Source of the DNA: a bacterium
Lineage (GTDB): Bacteria; Planctomycetota; Planctomycetia; Pirellulales; Pirellulaceae
Assembly (NCBI GenBank): GCA_016124445.1
Contig: WGNR01000013.1
Coordinates: forward strand, 1 to 35,459
Reading direction: 5' to 3'
Length of the DNA: 35,459 bases
The first letter of the stretch is position 1. Each line of letters opens with the position of its first letter. The notes beneath the pieces are model-generated. The model searched no databases and was not told the DNA's origin. It saw nothing but the letters and a program-made list of their open reading frames with translations. Positions 26,189 through 35,286 of this stretch are shown piece after piece. A program made the translations under genes and the position numbers.

Positions 26189-26869
26189 CTACTTCGCCGG
26201 CAGCGGTTTGATGCGAATGTTTTTAAACCAGGCTTCCGACAGGTGCTCCTGAAGCAGGATGACACCTGGGCCGTTGGCGAACTGTTTGACGCTGCTTAAC
26301 TTGCTCTTCTTGACCCTCCCCTGCCAATCTTCACTGCCGATCGTCGCTTCGAGGATCTTTTGCCCGTTCAGCCAATGTTCGATATGGCCGTTGTCGACCA
26401 CGATCTTGGCGTGGTTGTATTCGCCGATCGGCTTCAACTCTTTCACCTTGGCATCGGGCTGGTAAAGGTCATACAGAGCCCCGGCGGTCTTTTTCGGATC
26501 TCGGCCGTTCTTGTGGTTCTTGTCGTCGAGCAATTGGTATTCGCGGCCGAAATAACCGACGCCGAACTTGGAATCGGACTCTTTCGCCAAATACTTCACG
26601 CCGCTGTTGCCACCTGGGGCAATCCGCCAATCGAATTCCAACTCAAAATTCTCAAACGACTGAGTCGTCTTGAGATACCCAGAACGCTGCTTCCCGACGA
26701 TCACATGAATCGCGCCGTCGACGATTTCCCACCCCTTGGTGACCGGCTTGTTATCCAAGGTGACCCAGCCATCAAACGTCTTGCCGTCAAATAACGAGAT
26801 CGAATCCTCACCCCTCGCGACTGAGGCGATGAAGGGAATCACCAACAAGGCCAAGAAAAGTCGTGACAT
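26189..26869 (-). CDS. Secreted DUF1080 (3-keto-disaccharide hydrolase-type) protein
   Basis: A secreted lectin-like beta-sandwich protein of 226 residues. The signal peptide is MSRLFLALLVIPFIASVARG, followed directly by the DUF1080 signature ISLFDGKTFDGWV. Further family landmarks are FELEFDWRIAPGGNSGVKY, YQLLDD, GALYDLY, NHAKIVVDNGHIEHWLNG and GPGVILLQEHLSEAWFKNIRIKPL. Members are expanded in Planctomycetota, and some hydrolyse 3-keto-disaccharides or bind sugars. The start at 26869 places the signal peptide at the N-terminus; an upstream ATG would add 21 non-signal residues. It is convergent with the phosphatase gene. Confidence 0.92.
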   Translation of the reverse strand: MSRLFLALLVIPFIASVARGEDSISLFDGKTFDGWVTLDNKPVTKGWEIVDGAIHVIVGKQRSGYLKTTQSFENFELEFDWRIAPGGNSGVKYLAKESDSKFGVGYFGREYQLLDDKNHKNGRDPKKTAGALYDLYQPDAKVKELKPIGEYNHAKIVVDNGHIEHWLNGQKILEATIGSEDWQGRVKKSKLSSVKQFANGPGVILLQEHLSEAWFKNIRIKPLPAK

Positions 26870-27155
26870 GTTTGGGATGCTCTTGAGTGTGGTGAACGGG
26901 AAGCCAGGTTGGGCCGGTCTTGCAGAATTCATCGTAAGAAGAGAGACGTGGACAAACTAGAGACTGTCAACCAAATAAAACTTTGGTAACCAACGACTGT
27001 TCGATCCGACTTCCCGAACACCAACAACCACCAAGCCCTTGAGAGTGCCTGTTAGCAGGAACGAGAATTGGCAATCTCTAGAGATTTGTTTTACGATCCA
27101 AAAACCAACTCATTCAGGATGCTCTGTAACAGACAAAGAGGATAGGCGGGAATTC

Positions 27156-28805
27156 ATGCATGTACTTCGCATTCGCTTCGCGGCGACTTTGTGCCTTGCC
27201 ATGGGATTGTTGCTATCCGGTTGCTGGCAATATTCAGAGCACATTCGTATCGTGCAATCGAAGGAGACAACCTATTTCATAACTGATTCCAAGGACGTGG
27301 CCCAAATTACCTACGGACAACTTCTCGATGAGAAGTGGCGTCAGCGTGCTTCTGAAGGCAAGAACAGTGCTATTCCGCTGCTCCTGGCAACGTGGCCCTT
27401 TGAATCAAATGACACGAATCATGAACTCGTACGGAGCGTCCTAGGTGGATTCGAGATTCCCCAACACAACGAAGATCTGCTTGGCAGAAGCCTGATCGAT
27501 GAGGTCATCGATTGGCTGGAGCAGCAGCACCCCGTTGAAGTACGCGCACCGGGGCAAAATTGCATTCCTTCGCTGGCGGTTCTGGCTGCCAGGCTTGCCC
27601 CCTGGCAACCGGAACAGTTTCCCCCTCTTGCTCACTGGATCGAAAGGGAGAACGACAGGCTCGATATATTGAATCAGATGCTTGAATGCCCAGAGTTTTA
27701 TTGCCCTGACCCAATTCGCCTGGGTAAAGAACCGAAAACGATCCGGGAATCTAGTCGGTTTTGCTCAGAGCAGATCGAAAGAGCGGCAGCAGCCCTGGAA
27801 ATCAGAGCGATGTCCTCAATTGCCCGAGGTAAAACCGAGGAGGCCTGGAAAGACATTCGAACCGTCTACACACTTTCAGCACTGGGAAACTGGCGGAACA
27901 CGGGCGACGCAGAAGCGAGCTTTTTGGTTAGGCGACAGGCATTCCATGCGACCACGGTCTTAATTTCCCATGGTGAATGTGACTCCGAAATGCTGTCGCA
28001 AATTGATGCCTTCCTCGCAAGCTTGCCCAATCATCGGCGGATACTCGTAGATGTCATTTTGTACCAGCGACTGGTGACGATAAGTTCGTTCTTAGACTTC
28101 TATCTACGTGGCGACGCCAAACAAGATGCCGTCCTGGATGTCGACCTCATTCGGCAGGTCGAGATTAATCCAAACGAGGCTCTGATTGGGATCAACCAAT
28201 GGTTCGACGAAGTCGACCTTTTAACTGCTTCCAACCAAGAGGATGTGACCGCCCAGGCATATTCAGCAGAAACTTACCTGGACCGAGCCAGGAGACGGCT
28301 TGTTAGTGCCCAGCGATTGCAATCTGAAGGTTTAGCGGAACGCTCTCGTGTACTTGGCGATGAATTCTTCTCGCAGTCGACGGTCGCCAATAATATTTGT
28401 AGCTGGATGATGTATTGCGAGAGTCTTGATGTGCATAGGGATTTACTGAGACATGCAATCGAATTGGAGCGATTTAAATGCCAACATGGTGATTATCCCA
28501 CGACTCTCAATGAAATCGCTGGTGAATCGTCGTCTGAAAAGTTCGAAGACCCGTACTCCGACGTTTTACTATCTTATTCTCGCCGCGATTCAGGTTATTG
28601 CCTGTACAGCATCGGCTTCGATCGCAAAGACAACGGAGGAAATTCAGGGGATGCGACAGTCGGGTTCATTCGTGATGGAAATTGGCAAGAAGGCGTGATG
28701 CCTGATGGGGAAGAGTCCGGAATGGACATCGTAGTCCGCGTCCCTGTCCCCCTTTTCAAAGCATGTCATTCGCGCGCCCCAGCCTCCACGACCGAGGCAC
28801 TCTGA
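27156..28805 (+). CDS. Large hypothetical lipoprotein with pseudopilin-like C-terminal motif
   Basis: A 549-residue lipoprotein: signal with lipobox LLLSGC (Cys near 24). The long central region (about 100-430) is helix-rich and holds no family I recognise. Near the C-terminus is a motif seen in many planctomycetal proteins and related to type II pseudopilin tails: ELERFKCQHGDYPTTLNEIA, then DPYSDVLLSYSRRDSGYCLYSIGFDRKDNGG. The start at 27156 is supported by the signal peptide; the frame is open 39 codons upstream without protein-like sequence. Envelope location is likely; function unknown. It lies in the block between rpmI and infC. Confidence 0.7.
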   Translation: MHVLRIRFAATLCLAMGLLLSGCWQYSEHIRIVQSKETTYFITDSKDVAQITYGQLLDEKWRQRASEGKNSAIPLLLATWPFESNDTNHELVRSVLGGFEIPQHNEDLLGRSLIDEVIDWLEQQHPVEVRAPGQNCIPSLAVLAARLAPWQPEQFPPLAHWIERENDRLDILNQMLECPEFYCPDPIRLGKEPKTIRESSRFCSEQIERAAAALEIRAMSSIARGKTEEAWKDIRTVYTLSALGNWRNTGDAEASFLVRRQAFHATTVLISHGECDSEMLSQIDAFLASLPNHRRILVDVILYQRLVTISSFLDFYLRGDAKQDAVLDVDLIRQVEINPNEALIGINQWFDEVDLLTASNQEDVTAQAYSAETYLDRARRRLVSAQRLQSEGLAERSRVLGDEFFSQSTVANNICSWMMYCESLDVHRDLLRHAIELERFKCQHGDYPTTLNEIAGESSSEKFEDPYSDVLLSYSRRDSGYCLYSIGFDRKDNGGNSGDATVGFIRDGNWQEGVMPDGEESGMDIVVRVPVPLFKACHSRAPASTTEAL

Positions 28806-29002
28806 GAATCTCCTTGATTCCGAGGAAAGGCATCGCAAGTAGTCTTGGACATCAAGCACAACACAACTTCTTGTGGTATTTGGGGTTGAACAAAATAGAC
28901 CACTGGAGCAAGCCTAGCCTAGTCACTCGAACTTTCGCCCGAGGGCATCTAGAATAGGAACCTCCCCCAGCCCCTTACCCCACTGGCAGATCGAACCTCT
29001 TG

Positions 29003-29536
29003 ATGGATGGCCCTTTTCTTACCGCCTGGACAATTCGCCTGGCTTTGTTGGTCCTCGCTGCCAGTTTGCTGCTGCGGATGATCAGGCCTTGGTGGGCAGT
29101 TTCTGATGGGGTTCGCCGAGGCATCTGGACGCTAGGCTGTGGTTTGTTTCTGGCTCATATCGTGGCCGGGATGCAGTTTTATCACCACTGGGATCACGGT
29201 CATGCCTATGCGGAAACAGCCAGGCAGACGTACGAGACGCTGGGCGTTCATTTCGGCGGTGGGATTTATGTGAATCACCTGATGGCGATTGTCTGGACGG
29301 TGGATGTGTTGTGGTGGTGGCTGTTTCCTCGGTCGTACCAAACACGCAGCTCGCGTTGGGAACAATGGATCGTTGGATTCTTTCTGTTTATTGCTTTCAA
29401 CGGCCTGGTCGTGTTTAAAGAGGGTCCTTTGCGGATCGCCGGCCTGATTGGGTTCACGCTGTTGGGCCTATCCTGGCTGGCAGTTTGCCTGGCCCCTCAC
29501 CCGAAACAACCCTTGGTCAAATCGACGGAATCGTAG
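29003..29536 (+). CDS. Polytopic membrane protein rich in histidine
   Basis: A 177-residue protein with about five membrane segments (roughly 9-27, 40-58, 89-108, 122-138 and 143-164). The loop after the second segment is unusually His-rich (FYHHWDHGHAY; H61, H62, H65, H67), with H52, H83 and H92 also near membrane borders, suggesting metal or heme binding; this is inference. No family is recognised. Start is ATG at 29003 (a TTG directly precedes it). The glycosyltransferase gene starts six bases after its stop, so the two are likely co-transcribed. Confidence 0.7.
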   Translation: MDGPFLTAWTIRLALLVLAASLLLRMIRPWWAVSDGVRRGIWTLGCGLFLAHIVAGMQFYHHWDHGHAYAETARQTYETLGVHFGGGIYVNHLMAIVWTVDVLWWWLFPRSYQTRSSRWEQWIVGFFLFIAFNGLVVFKEGPLRIAGLIGFTLLGLSWLAVCLAPHPKQPLVKSTES

Positions 29537-29542
29537 TCACGC

Positions 29543-30877
29543 ATGGAAAACTCCGTGGAGCAAACTCCCGAATCGCTCAAGGTCGCCTACATCACCGCAG
29601 GCGGCGCCGGGATGTTTTGCGGAAGTTGCATGCGCGACAACACCGTCGCCAGGGCAATGCACTACCAAGGGCACGACGTCCACTTGATTCCAATGTACAC
29701 GCCGATTCGAGTCGACGAAGAGAACGTCAGCGAGAAAACCCTCTTCTATGGCGGCATTAATGTCTACATGGAGCAGAACGTTCCCGGGTATCGGTTTCTG
29801 CCCGGCTTCATGACGCGGTGGCTCGACCAGGAATGGATTATCCGCTGGGCAACCTCGAGGGGAATCGAAACCGATGCCAAGCAGCTAGGGGCGCTGACGC
29901 TTTCGGTGCTGAAGGGGAAAGAGGGCAACCAGCGGAAAGAAGCGATCCGACTGGCCAAGTGGGTGCAGCACGAGTTGGGCCCACACGTCATCAACTTCAG
30001 CAACATGCTGATCTCGGGGGCGGCGCCGCTACTCAAGGAAAAGACAGGCCGCCCGGTCGTCGTAACGCTGCAAGGAGATGACATCTTCATGGACGATCTG
30101 CCGGAACCGTACCGCAGCAGATGCTTCGAGCAGGTACGTCAGATCGTGCCTCACATCGACGGATTCATCGTCTTTAGCCATTTCTATGCGGACTACATGT
30201 CCGAGTACTTCAGTATCCCGCGCGAGAAGTTCCACATCGTGACGCTAGGGATCGACCTGGCCGACTTTCCGCTGGAAGCGACCGAGCGATTAGACCCAAT
30301 CCACCGCGAACCAACCGTCGGCTACCTGGCCCGGATGGCTCCTGAAAAAGGCCTGCATGTGCTGGTCGATGCCTTCATGCATTTGCGATCGATCGACGGC
30401 ATGGATAACACGCGGCTGAAGATCGCCGGCTGGGCCGGCAAGCAGCAGGAACCTTACGTCAACGAGCAACTAGCCAAGCTGAAGTCAGCGGGCCATATCG
30501 AGTCGTGCGAGTACCTGGGAACGATCGATCGCCAACAGAAACTTGACTTCCTTAGCTCAATTGACGTGCTTTCGGTGCCGACGACCTACCGTGACCCGAA
30601 GGGGCTGTTCGTGCTGGAAGCGCTCGCGGCCGGCGTGCCGGTGGTTCAGCCGGAGCATGGTGCGTTCCCGGAACTGATCCGGGCAACCGGCGGCGGGCAT
30701 TTGGTTCCGCCACTCGATCCGGTTGCGTTGGCCGAGAAACTGGCAGAAGTTCTCTCCGATCGACAAGCAACCCATCAAGCGGGAATTGCTGCGGCCGAAC
30801 ACGTACGCACTCGATTTAATTCAACCGTAGCCGCAGCCGAGACGGTTGAAATCTACCGGATGCTGATTGGTTCGTAA
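29543..30877 (+). CDS. Glycosyltransferase family 4 protein
   Basis: A GT-B-fold retaining glycosyltransferase of 444 residues. The N-terminal domain starts VAYITAGGAGMFCGSCMRDN, with the glycine-rich acceptor-side loop of GT4 enzymes. The C-terminal domain shows EPTVGYLARMAPEKGLHVLV and the donor-binding EX7E-like region in DPKGLFVLEALAAGVPVVQPEHGAFPEL. Residues 60-140 (around YGGINVYMEQNVPGYRFLPG) form an insert with two Cys upstream (C26, C29). GT4 enzymes build polysaccharides, glycolipids or LPS; donor and acceptor are unknown. It is translationally close to the membrane gene upstream. Confidence 0.9.
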   Translation: MENSVEQTPESLKVAYITAGGAGMFCGSCMRDNTVARAMHYQGHDVHLIPMYTPIRVDEENVSEKTLFYGGINVYMEQNVPGYRFLPGFMTRWLDQEWIIRWATSRGIETDAKQLGALTLSVLKGKEGNQRKEAIRLAKWVQHELGPHVINFSNMLISGAAPLLKEKTGRPVVVTLQGDDIFMDDLPEPYRSRCFEQVRQIVPHIDGFIVFSHFYADYMSEYFSIPREKFHIVTLGIDLADFPLEATERLDPIHREPTVGYLARMAPEKGLHVLVDAFMHLRSIDGMDNTRLKIAGWAGKQQEPYVNEQLAKLKSAGHIESCEYLGTIDRQQKLDFLSSIDVLSVPTTYRDPKGLFVLEALAAGVPVVQPEHGAFPELIRATGGGHLVPPLDPVALAEKLAEVLSDRQATHQAGIAAAEHVRTRFNSTVAAAETVEIYRMLIGS

Positions 30878-30904
30878 CATCGAATTTCAGTTCAGACGGC
30901 GCAT

Positions 30905-30937
30905 CAAAAAAGGCCGCTCTTGACTCAGAGCGGCCTT
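30905..30937 (-). terminator. Intrinsic terminator of infC
   Basis: AAGGCCGCTCT (30910-30920) pairs perfectly with AGAGCGGCCTT (30927-30937) across TGACTC. Read on the minus strand the stem is followed by a run of seven Ts (complement of plus-strand A 30905-30911), the layout of a rho-independent terminator 35 bases beyond the infC stop. On the plus strand the glycosyltransferase gene also ends here, but the T-run is then on the wrong side. Confidence 0.85.
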
Positions 30938-30972
30938 GTATGCTTGAGGCCATGGCAGAACTTGGAAGGTTC

Positions 30973-31521
30973 TTAGCCTGCTTTGGGCGATACGGTCGCC
31001 ATGATGCGGCGGCCCATTTGCTTGGGTGGCGATTCGAGCTTGCCCACTTCCGACAAGAGTTCGATCACCTGAGCCATGACTCGGTGCCCTTCTTCGACGT
31101 GAGCCATTTCACGCCCTTTGAACTGGACCGATACCTGGACTTTGTCTTTGTGCTTCAAGAAGCTGATCGCTTGCTTGACCTTGAATTCAATATCATGGTC
31201 ACCAGTCTTTGGTCGCAGGCGAATTTCCTTCGTCTTGGTGTGGTGCGACTGGTTCTTGTGCTGCTTCTTGCTTTGCTGGTACTTGTACTTTCCATAGTCC
31301 ATGATGCGGCACACAGGCGGCTTAGCGCCAGGGGCCACTTCTACAAGATCCAGGCCCGCTTCCCGGGCGATGGACATGGCTTCATCAGTAGGCAGAACGC
31401 CTAACTGTTCTCCGTCAGCAGCAATGACTCGAATGGGGCTGACTCGGATACTGCCGTTGATTCGAGTCTGGTCGCGATTCTGATCGCGTTCCCGATCACG
31501 GGACGAATTTCGCAGGGCGAT
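30973..31521 (-). CDS. infC: Translation initiation factor IF-3 with non-ATG start
   Basis: IF-3 binds the 30S subunit, monitors start codon and initiator tRNA pairing, and prevents premature 50S joining. The conserved N-terminal segment [31 protein letters not shown] is encoded upstream of the first ATG (31377), and between the in-frame stop (TAA, 31537-31539) and that ATG there is no ATG, GTG or TTG. AAGGA on the minus strand gives nine-base spacing to ATC (31519-31521), the best start; ATA (31525-31527) is three bases away. Use of rare codons for infC is known (AUU in E. coli) and lets IF-3 repress its own translation. The C-terminal domain ([27 protein letters not shown]) is complete. Length from ATC is 182 residues. 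Confidence 0.93.
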   Translation of the reverse strand: MALRNSSRDRERDQNRDQTRINGSIRVSPIRVIAADGEQLGVLPTDEAMSIAREAGLDLVEVAPGAKPPVCRIMDYGKYKYQQSKKQHKNQSHHTKTKEIRLRPKTGDHDIEFKVKQAISFLKHKDKVQVSVQFKGREMAHVEEGHRVMAQVIELLSEVGKLESPPKQMGRRIMATVSPKAG

Positions 31522-31667
31522 GGCTATTGATCCTTCTTATGCTAGGAAACGGGTAGGGATTGTTGCTCAAAGAGACGCGTGGCAACCCGTAGAATCGTAC
31601 CACATCGTCCTCATCTTATCGTCATTTTTCGACTTCGTTAACGCATGAAAAGCCGATTCGGCAAGAT

Positions 31668-31689
31668 TTGCCACCTTTTCGGGTGGCAA
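31668..31689 (-). terminator. Hairpin between thrS and infC
   Basis: TTGCCACC (31668-31675) pairs with GGTGGCAA (31682-31689) across a six-base loop, about 80 bases after the thrS stop. No T-run follows immediately; a weaker GCCG/CGGC hairpin with TTTT follows on the minus strand. It may terminate or attenuate thrS transcription ahead of infC. Confidence 0.4.
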
Positions 31690-31770
31690 CGACGGGCTAG
31701 ATGCCCTCCCACCAGCCTCTTGCCGAAAGCTGGCGAACTGGACGCTTTGCGCCAGAATGTATTTTCTGGA

Positions 31771-33777
31771 TTAATACTCGTCGCTGGTCGCTGCGGCGGA
31801 AGTGCCCAGTCCGGCTGAACCCTTGAACACCTGGCGGACGACTCGGTTCTGGACTTCATCGCGCAGTTTGTCGATCGCCTGGGCAATCTTCATCGATCCG
31901 AGGTCACCATCGATCCGGTCGCGAACCGAGACTGATTCTTCCTCCATCTCGCGGCCACCGATGATGAACATGTAGGGGATCAATTCCAACTGAGCCGCTC
32001 GGATTTTGGCTCCGATCTTCTCGGGCCGATAGTCGCCGCTGACGCGGAAGCCTGCGTTGCGAAGCTCTTCCTCGACCTTCCGGGCATACTCTTCAAACTT
32101 CTGACTGACGACCAGGATACGTACCTGTTCCGGGGCCAGCCACAGCGGAAACGCTCCGGCGAAGTGTTCGATCAGCACACCCATGAAACGTTCGAGCGAT
32201 CCAAACGGTGCTCGGTGAATCATCACCGGGCGATGCGGCTGGTTATCGGGCCCGATGTATTCGAGATCGAAACGCTCTGCGCTGGGCAGGTTGTAGTCGA
32301 GTTGAACAGTTCCCAATTGCCATTCTCGGCCCAGACAGTCGTTAACCACGAAGTCGGCCTTGGGACCGTAGAACGCGGCTTCACCTGCTTCAGCTGTCGC
32401 GGTGATACCCATGTTTTTGCAGACTCGCACCAAAGCGGATTCAGCCTGATCCCAGACTGCCTCTTTGCCGACATACTTCCCGCTGTCAGGATCGCGGAAG
32501 CCAAGTCGAACGCGATAGTCGGTCAGTCCCAGGCTGCTGAGCACATACTGGGTCATCTGAATGCACTTGCGAAATTCGTCTTCGACTTGTTCGTCAGTGC
32601 AGAAGATGTGGGCATCGTCCTGAGTAAAACCACGCACGCGGGTCATACCGTTCAACTCACCAGATTGCTCGTAGCGATAGACGGTACCAAACTCCGACAA
32701 ACGATACGGCAACTCACGATAACTTCGTGGGCGCGATTTGTAAATCATGATGTGATGCGGACAGTTCATCGGCTTGAGCAGGTACTCTTCGTCCTCTGCC
32801 TGATGAATCGGCGCGAATTGGCTGTCTTTGTAGTACGGATAATGTCCCGAGATCTTATACAGATCGACCTTGCCAATGTTGGGAGTCACAACCGGCAAAT
32901 ACTCAAACTTCTTGAGCTGCTCGCTGACGAATTCGGTCAGCAGGTTCCGAATGATGGTCCCCTTGGGCGACCACAAAATCAGCCCCTGGCCGACCAGCGG
33001 ATTGATCGAGAACAGATCCAACTGCTTGCCCAGCACGCGATGATCGCGGCGTTTGGCTTCCTCGATCTTGGTCAGGTGTGCTTCCAGGTCTTCCTTGTTG
33101 AAAAAGGCGGTGGCGTACAAACGTTGCAGCTGCCGGTTATTGGAATCGCCCTTCCAGTAGGCGCCTGCGACCGACAGAATCTTGAACGCACCGATCGCTT
33201 TCGGCTTGGGAATATGCGGGCCACGGCACAGATCGATGAACTCGCCTTGCTGATAGAACGACATCGAGGCGTGATCTTTCAGGCCGGTCTCGATGTGCTC
33301 GATCTTGTATTTCTGGCCCAGGTCTTTGACGACCTGGAGCGAATCGTCGCGATTGCGCTCGATCCGTTCGAACGGTTCGTCTTGCTTGATGATCTTTTTC
33401 ATCTCGGCTTCGATCGCCGGGAAGTCTTCCTCGGACAATTTGTGCTCAAGATCGAAGTCGTAGTAGAAGCCCCCTTCGATGGTTGGCCCGAACGCCAATT
33501 GAACCCCATCGAACAAACGCATCACGGCGCGAGCCATGATGTGAGCACAGCTATGGCGCATCACGCCGAGTGCTTCTTGGTCCTTCTTGGTCAACAGCCG
33601 CAGATGAACGCTGCCTTCTTCGGGCAGCTTGGTGTCGAAGCCGACCACTTTTCCGTCGATCTCGCCGGCCAGGGTCGCTTTGGCGAGACCAGGGCCAATA
33701 TCAGAAGCGACCTCCATGGGAGTGACTGCGTGATCGAATTCTTTTTTTGATCCGTCGGGAAGAATGACCTCGAGCAT
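31771..33777 (-). CDS. thrS: Threonine-tRNA ligase
   Basis: Threonyl-tRNA synthetase, class II, 668 residues (E. coli 642). Residues 1-62 are the TGS domain ([20 protein letters not shown]). The editing domain follows with zinc-site histidines H75 and H79 ([13 protein letters not shown]). The core has the conserved [11 protein letters not shown] with zinc-binding Cys, [34 protein letters not shown] (motif 2) and [17 protein letters not shown] (motif 3). The anticodon-binding domain begins at [16 protein letters not shown] 20-residue tail rich in Ser/Ala/Gly exceeds the E. coli length. No clear ribosome site precedes the ATG at 33777. Regulation by a T-box is not seen. Confidence 0.97.
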   Translation of the reverse strand: MLEVILPDGSKKEFDHAVTPMEVASDIGPGLAKATLAGEIDGKVVGFDTKLPEEGSVHLRLLTKKDQEALGVMRHSCAHIMARAVMRLFDGVQLAFGPTIEGGFYYDFDLEHKLSEEDFPAIEAEMKKIIKQDEPFERIERNRDDSLQVVKDLGQKYKIEHIETGLKDHASMSFYQQGEFIDLCRGPHIPKPKAIGAFKILSVAGAYWKGDSNNRQLQRLYATAFFNKEDLEAHLTKIEEAKRRDHRVLGKQLDLFSINPLVGQGLILWSPKGTIIRNLLTEFVSEQLKKFEYLPVVTPNIGKVDLYKISGHYPYYKDSQFAPIHQAEDEEYLLKPMNCPHHIMIYKSRPRSYRELPYRLSEFGTVYRYEQSGELNGMTRVRGFTQDDAHIFCTDEQVEDEFRKCIQMTQYVLSSLGLTDYRVRLGFRDPDSGKYVGKEAVWDQAESALVRVCKNMGITATAEAGEAAFYGPKADFVVNDCLGREWQLGTVQLDYNLPSAERFDLEYIGPDNQPHRPVMIHRAPFGSLERFMGVLIEHFAGAFPLWLAPEQVRILVVSQKFEEYARKVEEELRNAGFRVSGDYRPEKIGAKIRAAQLELIPYMFIIGGREMEEESVSVRDRIDGDLGSMKIAQAIDKLRDEVQNRVVRQVFKGSAGLGTSAAATSDEY

Positions 33778-34231
33778 GATGTGTTCAGTTTCTTATCCAA
33801 ATGGCGCGGTCCGAACCGGCGGGGACATCGAAACAAAGGACGTCGCAAGAACCGCTTGATCGGAATGTGGGCTTGGCCCGCGAATCCAATAGCCGGGCCA
33901 GGCACCGAGCGAACCTTGGGCAAGGGACTCGGCTCTCTCCTAATCTAGAAAAGAAGAGGGCAGGGGCATGCAACCGGTTCGCGGCAAGAAGGGTATAGAT
34001 TGACGGAAGTTACGTCGTGATGGAAGTCCAAGTAGGTCAATCGATCACAATCACAGAGAAAAACCAGGGCAAACATTTGACCCTGCCACAAGTTGCAAAA
34101 CCCCGTTTTTCGCTCCAGCCCCTTGACGGGTCCTCGGCAATGATGGCAAACTACGCGTTTGGCTAAAGCCCCTTGGGCAAAGTCACTGATATATGCTTGC
34201 ACAGCTTCCGCTTTTCACGTGCAAGTTGAAC
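33778..34231. other. 454-base gene-free stretch upstream of thrS and tRNA-Val
   Basis: This interval lies between divergent thrS and tRNA-Val. I find no convincing coding frame (the 85-codon minus frame 33945-34202 has no ribosome site and a Cys-rich, non-protein-like content). GCCCCTTG occurs twice (34118 and 34168). Promoters for thrS and the tRNA must lie here, but no clear -35/-10 pair stands out. Confidence 0.5.
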
Positions 34232-34305
34232 GGGCGATTGGCTCAGTTGGTTAGAGCACTACCTTGACATGGTAGGGGTCACAGGTTCGAATCCTGTATC
34301 GCCCA
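34232..34305 (+). tRNA. tRNA-Val (anticodon GAC)
   Basis: The 74-base gene folds into a standard cloverleaf. The acceptor stem is GGGCGAT/ATCGCCC (34232-34238 with 34298-34304) and the discriminator is A34305. The D arm is GCTC/GAGC with AGTTGGTTA. The anticodon stem is CTACC/GGTAG, with loop TTGACAT and anticodon GAC at 34266-34268. The T arm is ACAGG/CCTGT around TTCGAAT. The 3' CCA is not encoded (CTA follows), so it is added post-transcriptionally. It reads GUC and, by wobble, GUU valine codons. Confidence 0.97.
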
Positions 34306-34313
34306 CTAACGCG

Positions 34314-34343
34314 AAACGGAACCCAGATTTGGGTTCCGTTTTT
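34314..34343 (+). terminator. Intrinsic terminator after tRNA-Val
   Basis: AAACGGAACCC (34314-34324) pairs with GGGTTCCGTTT (34331-34341) across AGATTT and continues into a T-run on the plus strand, nine bases after the tRNA. Its minus-strand reading also ends in TTT, so it may serve the convergent peroxiredoxin gene too. Confidence 0.85.
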
Positions 34344-34377
34344 CATGCGCTGCCACATATTTTTCGCTGCCAAGCCT

Positions 34378-34854
34378 CTATCCCCCGAGCTTGGCCACCT
34401 CTTCCAGAATTTTGGAGTCGTGTCCGTCGACGCTGACTCGCTTCCAAACTTTGGCGACCTTTCCGTCGGCATCGATAAGAAAAGTACTTCGCTGAATGCC
34501 CATCGAGACCTTGCCGTACATGTTCTTCTCGCGCCAGGCCCCGTACTTCTCGGCGACCTTGTGGTCTTTGTCCACCAACAGCGGGAAGTTGAGCTGGTAC
34601 TTATCGCGGAATTTTACGTGACTCTCCTTGTCATCGGGACTTACGCCAAGAACCTTAACGCCGTGTTTTACCAAGTCAGACTGTCGATCGCGAAACGCAC
34701 AGGCCTCTTTCGTACACCCCGGGGTGTCATCTTTTGGATAGAAGTAAAGAACAACGATTGAGCCCTTCAAGTCAGATAACTTGACTTTGGTGCCATCATC
34801 CGCTGTCATCGTAAAACTAGGGGCTTTTGCCCCCTCTTCAACCCAATCTGCCAT
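34378..34854 (-). CDS. bcp: Thioredoxin-dependent thiol peroxidase (Bcp/PrxQ-type peroxiredoxin)
   Basis: A soluble peroxiredoxin of 158 residues that reduces hydrogen and organic peroxides using thioredoxin. The active-site motif is [18 protein letters not shown] with peroxidatic C47 and resolving C52 in the same helix (atypical 2-Cys, Bcp/PrxQ subfamily). [18 protein letters not shown] and the KVWKRV strand are further signatures. Start is ATG at 34854, with GGAG seven bases upstream on the minus strand; the upstream extension of 18 codons is not supported. It is convergent with tRNA-Val. Confidence 0.95.
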   Translation of the reverse strand: MADWVEEGAKAPSFTMTADDGTKVKLSDLKGSIVVLYFYPKDDTPGCTKEACAFRDRQSDLVKHGVKVLGVSPDDKESHVKFRDKYQLNFPLLVDKDHKVAEKYGAWREKNMYGKVSMGIQRSTFLIDADGKVAKVWKRVSVDGHDSKILEEVAKLGG

Positions 34855-35286
34855 TATCGGACTCCATTTCTCTGTAGTGGTTCTAATTTGCTTCTTAAAA
34901 ATGCCCACCGATTGCTCACTATTCCGCTTGCTGGTGAACCGTAGCCTGCCCGTTATCCAAACTGCATTTCGGCTCCGTCAATTGGGAAGTGGCGAATTTA
35001 CCGGGAAATCTTTAACGATTCTGCCACGAATTAGTTTTTTTTGGGGGGCACACTGTATATAACAGACGGAGTGACGGAATTGCAGTTCCCCGTTGCTAGC
35101 TTCGTTGGATCCATGACTCCTAATACTCCACCAAGGGCGGATTGGTTGGTGGCGGTATGTCTCTGCTTCTATCAGGCAGCTTTTCCCAATCCCACTTGCG
35201 TGTGTTGAAGCTTGGTCGAAATCGGCCACATTCCACTCGCATTGCCGGCGGAAAATCAATCAAATCCCCTGTTTCCATAGTTTGAA
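34855..35286. other. 432-base intergenic stretch with long leader features
   Basis: No coding frame is convincing. The stretch holds an eight-T run followed by six Gs (35035-35048), an AT-rich CTGTATATAACAG (35052-35064) that could contain a -10 element for the right-hand gene, and CCACCAA (35128-35134) paired with TTGGTGG (35146-35152). If transcription begins near 35070, the surface-protein gene would have a leader of about 200 bases. Confidence 0.4.

Noticed and set aside
32164..33750. 528-codon plus-strand frame opposite thrS
   Set aside because: It is an antisense shadow of thrS produced by codon bias; the minus-strand protein is unmistakably threonyl-tRNA synthetase.
33805..33812. GGACCGCG on the minus strand about 30 bases before thrS, reminiscent of the T-box core
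   Set aside because: The rest of the T-box (full AGGGTGGNACCGCG core, antiterminator, terminator with T-run, stem I) is not seen, and T-boxes are not typical of planctomycetes.
33945..34202. 85-codon minus-strand frame upstream of thrS
   Set aside because: No ribosome site, Cys/Val-rich irregular content and no family resemblance; judged a chance frame in an intergenic region.
34232..34305. tRNA-Val as an integration site for a mobile element
   Set aside because: No integrase lies next to it and no repeat of the tRNA 3' end is seen in the window; XerC here is a housekeeping-type recombinase 17 kb away.
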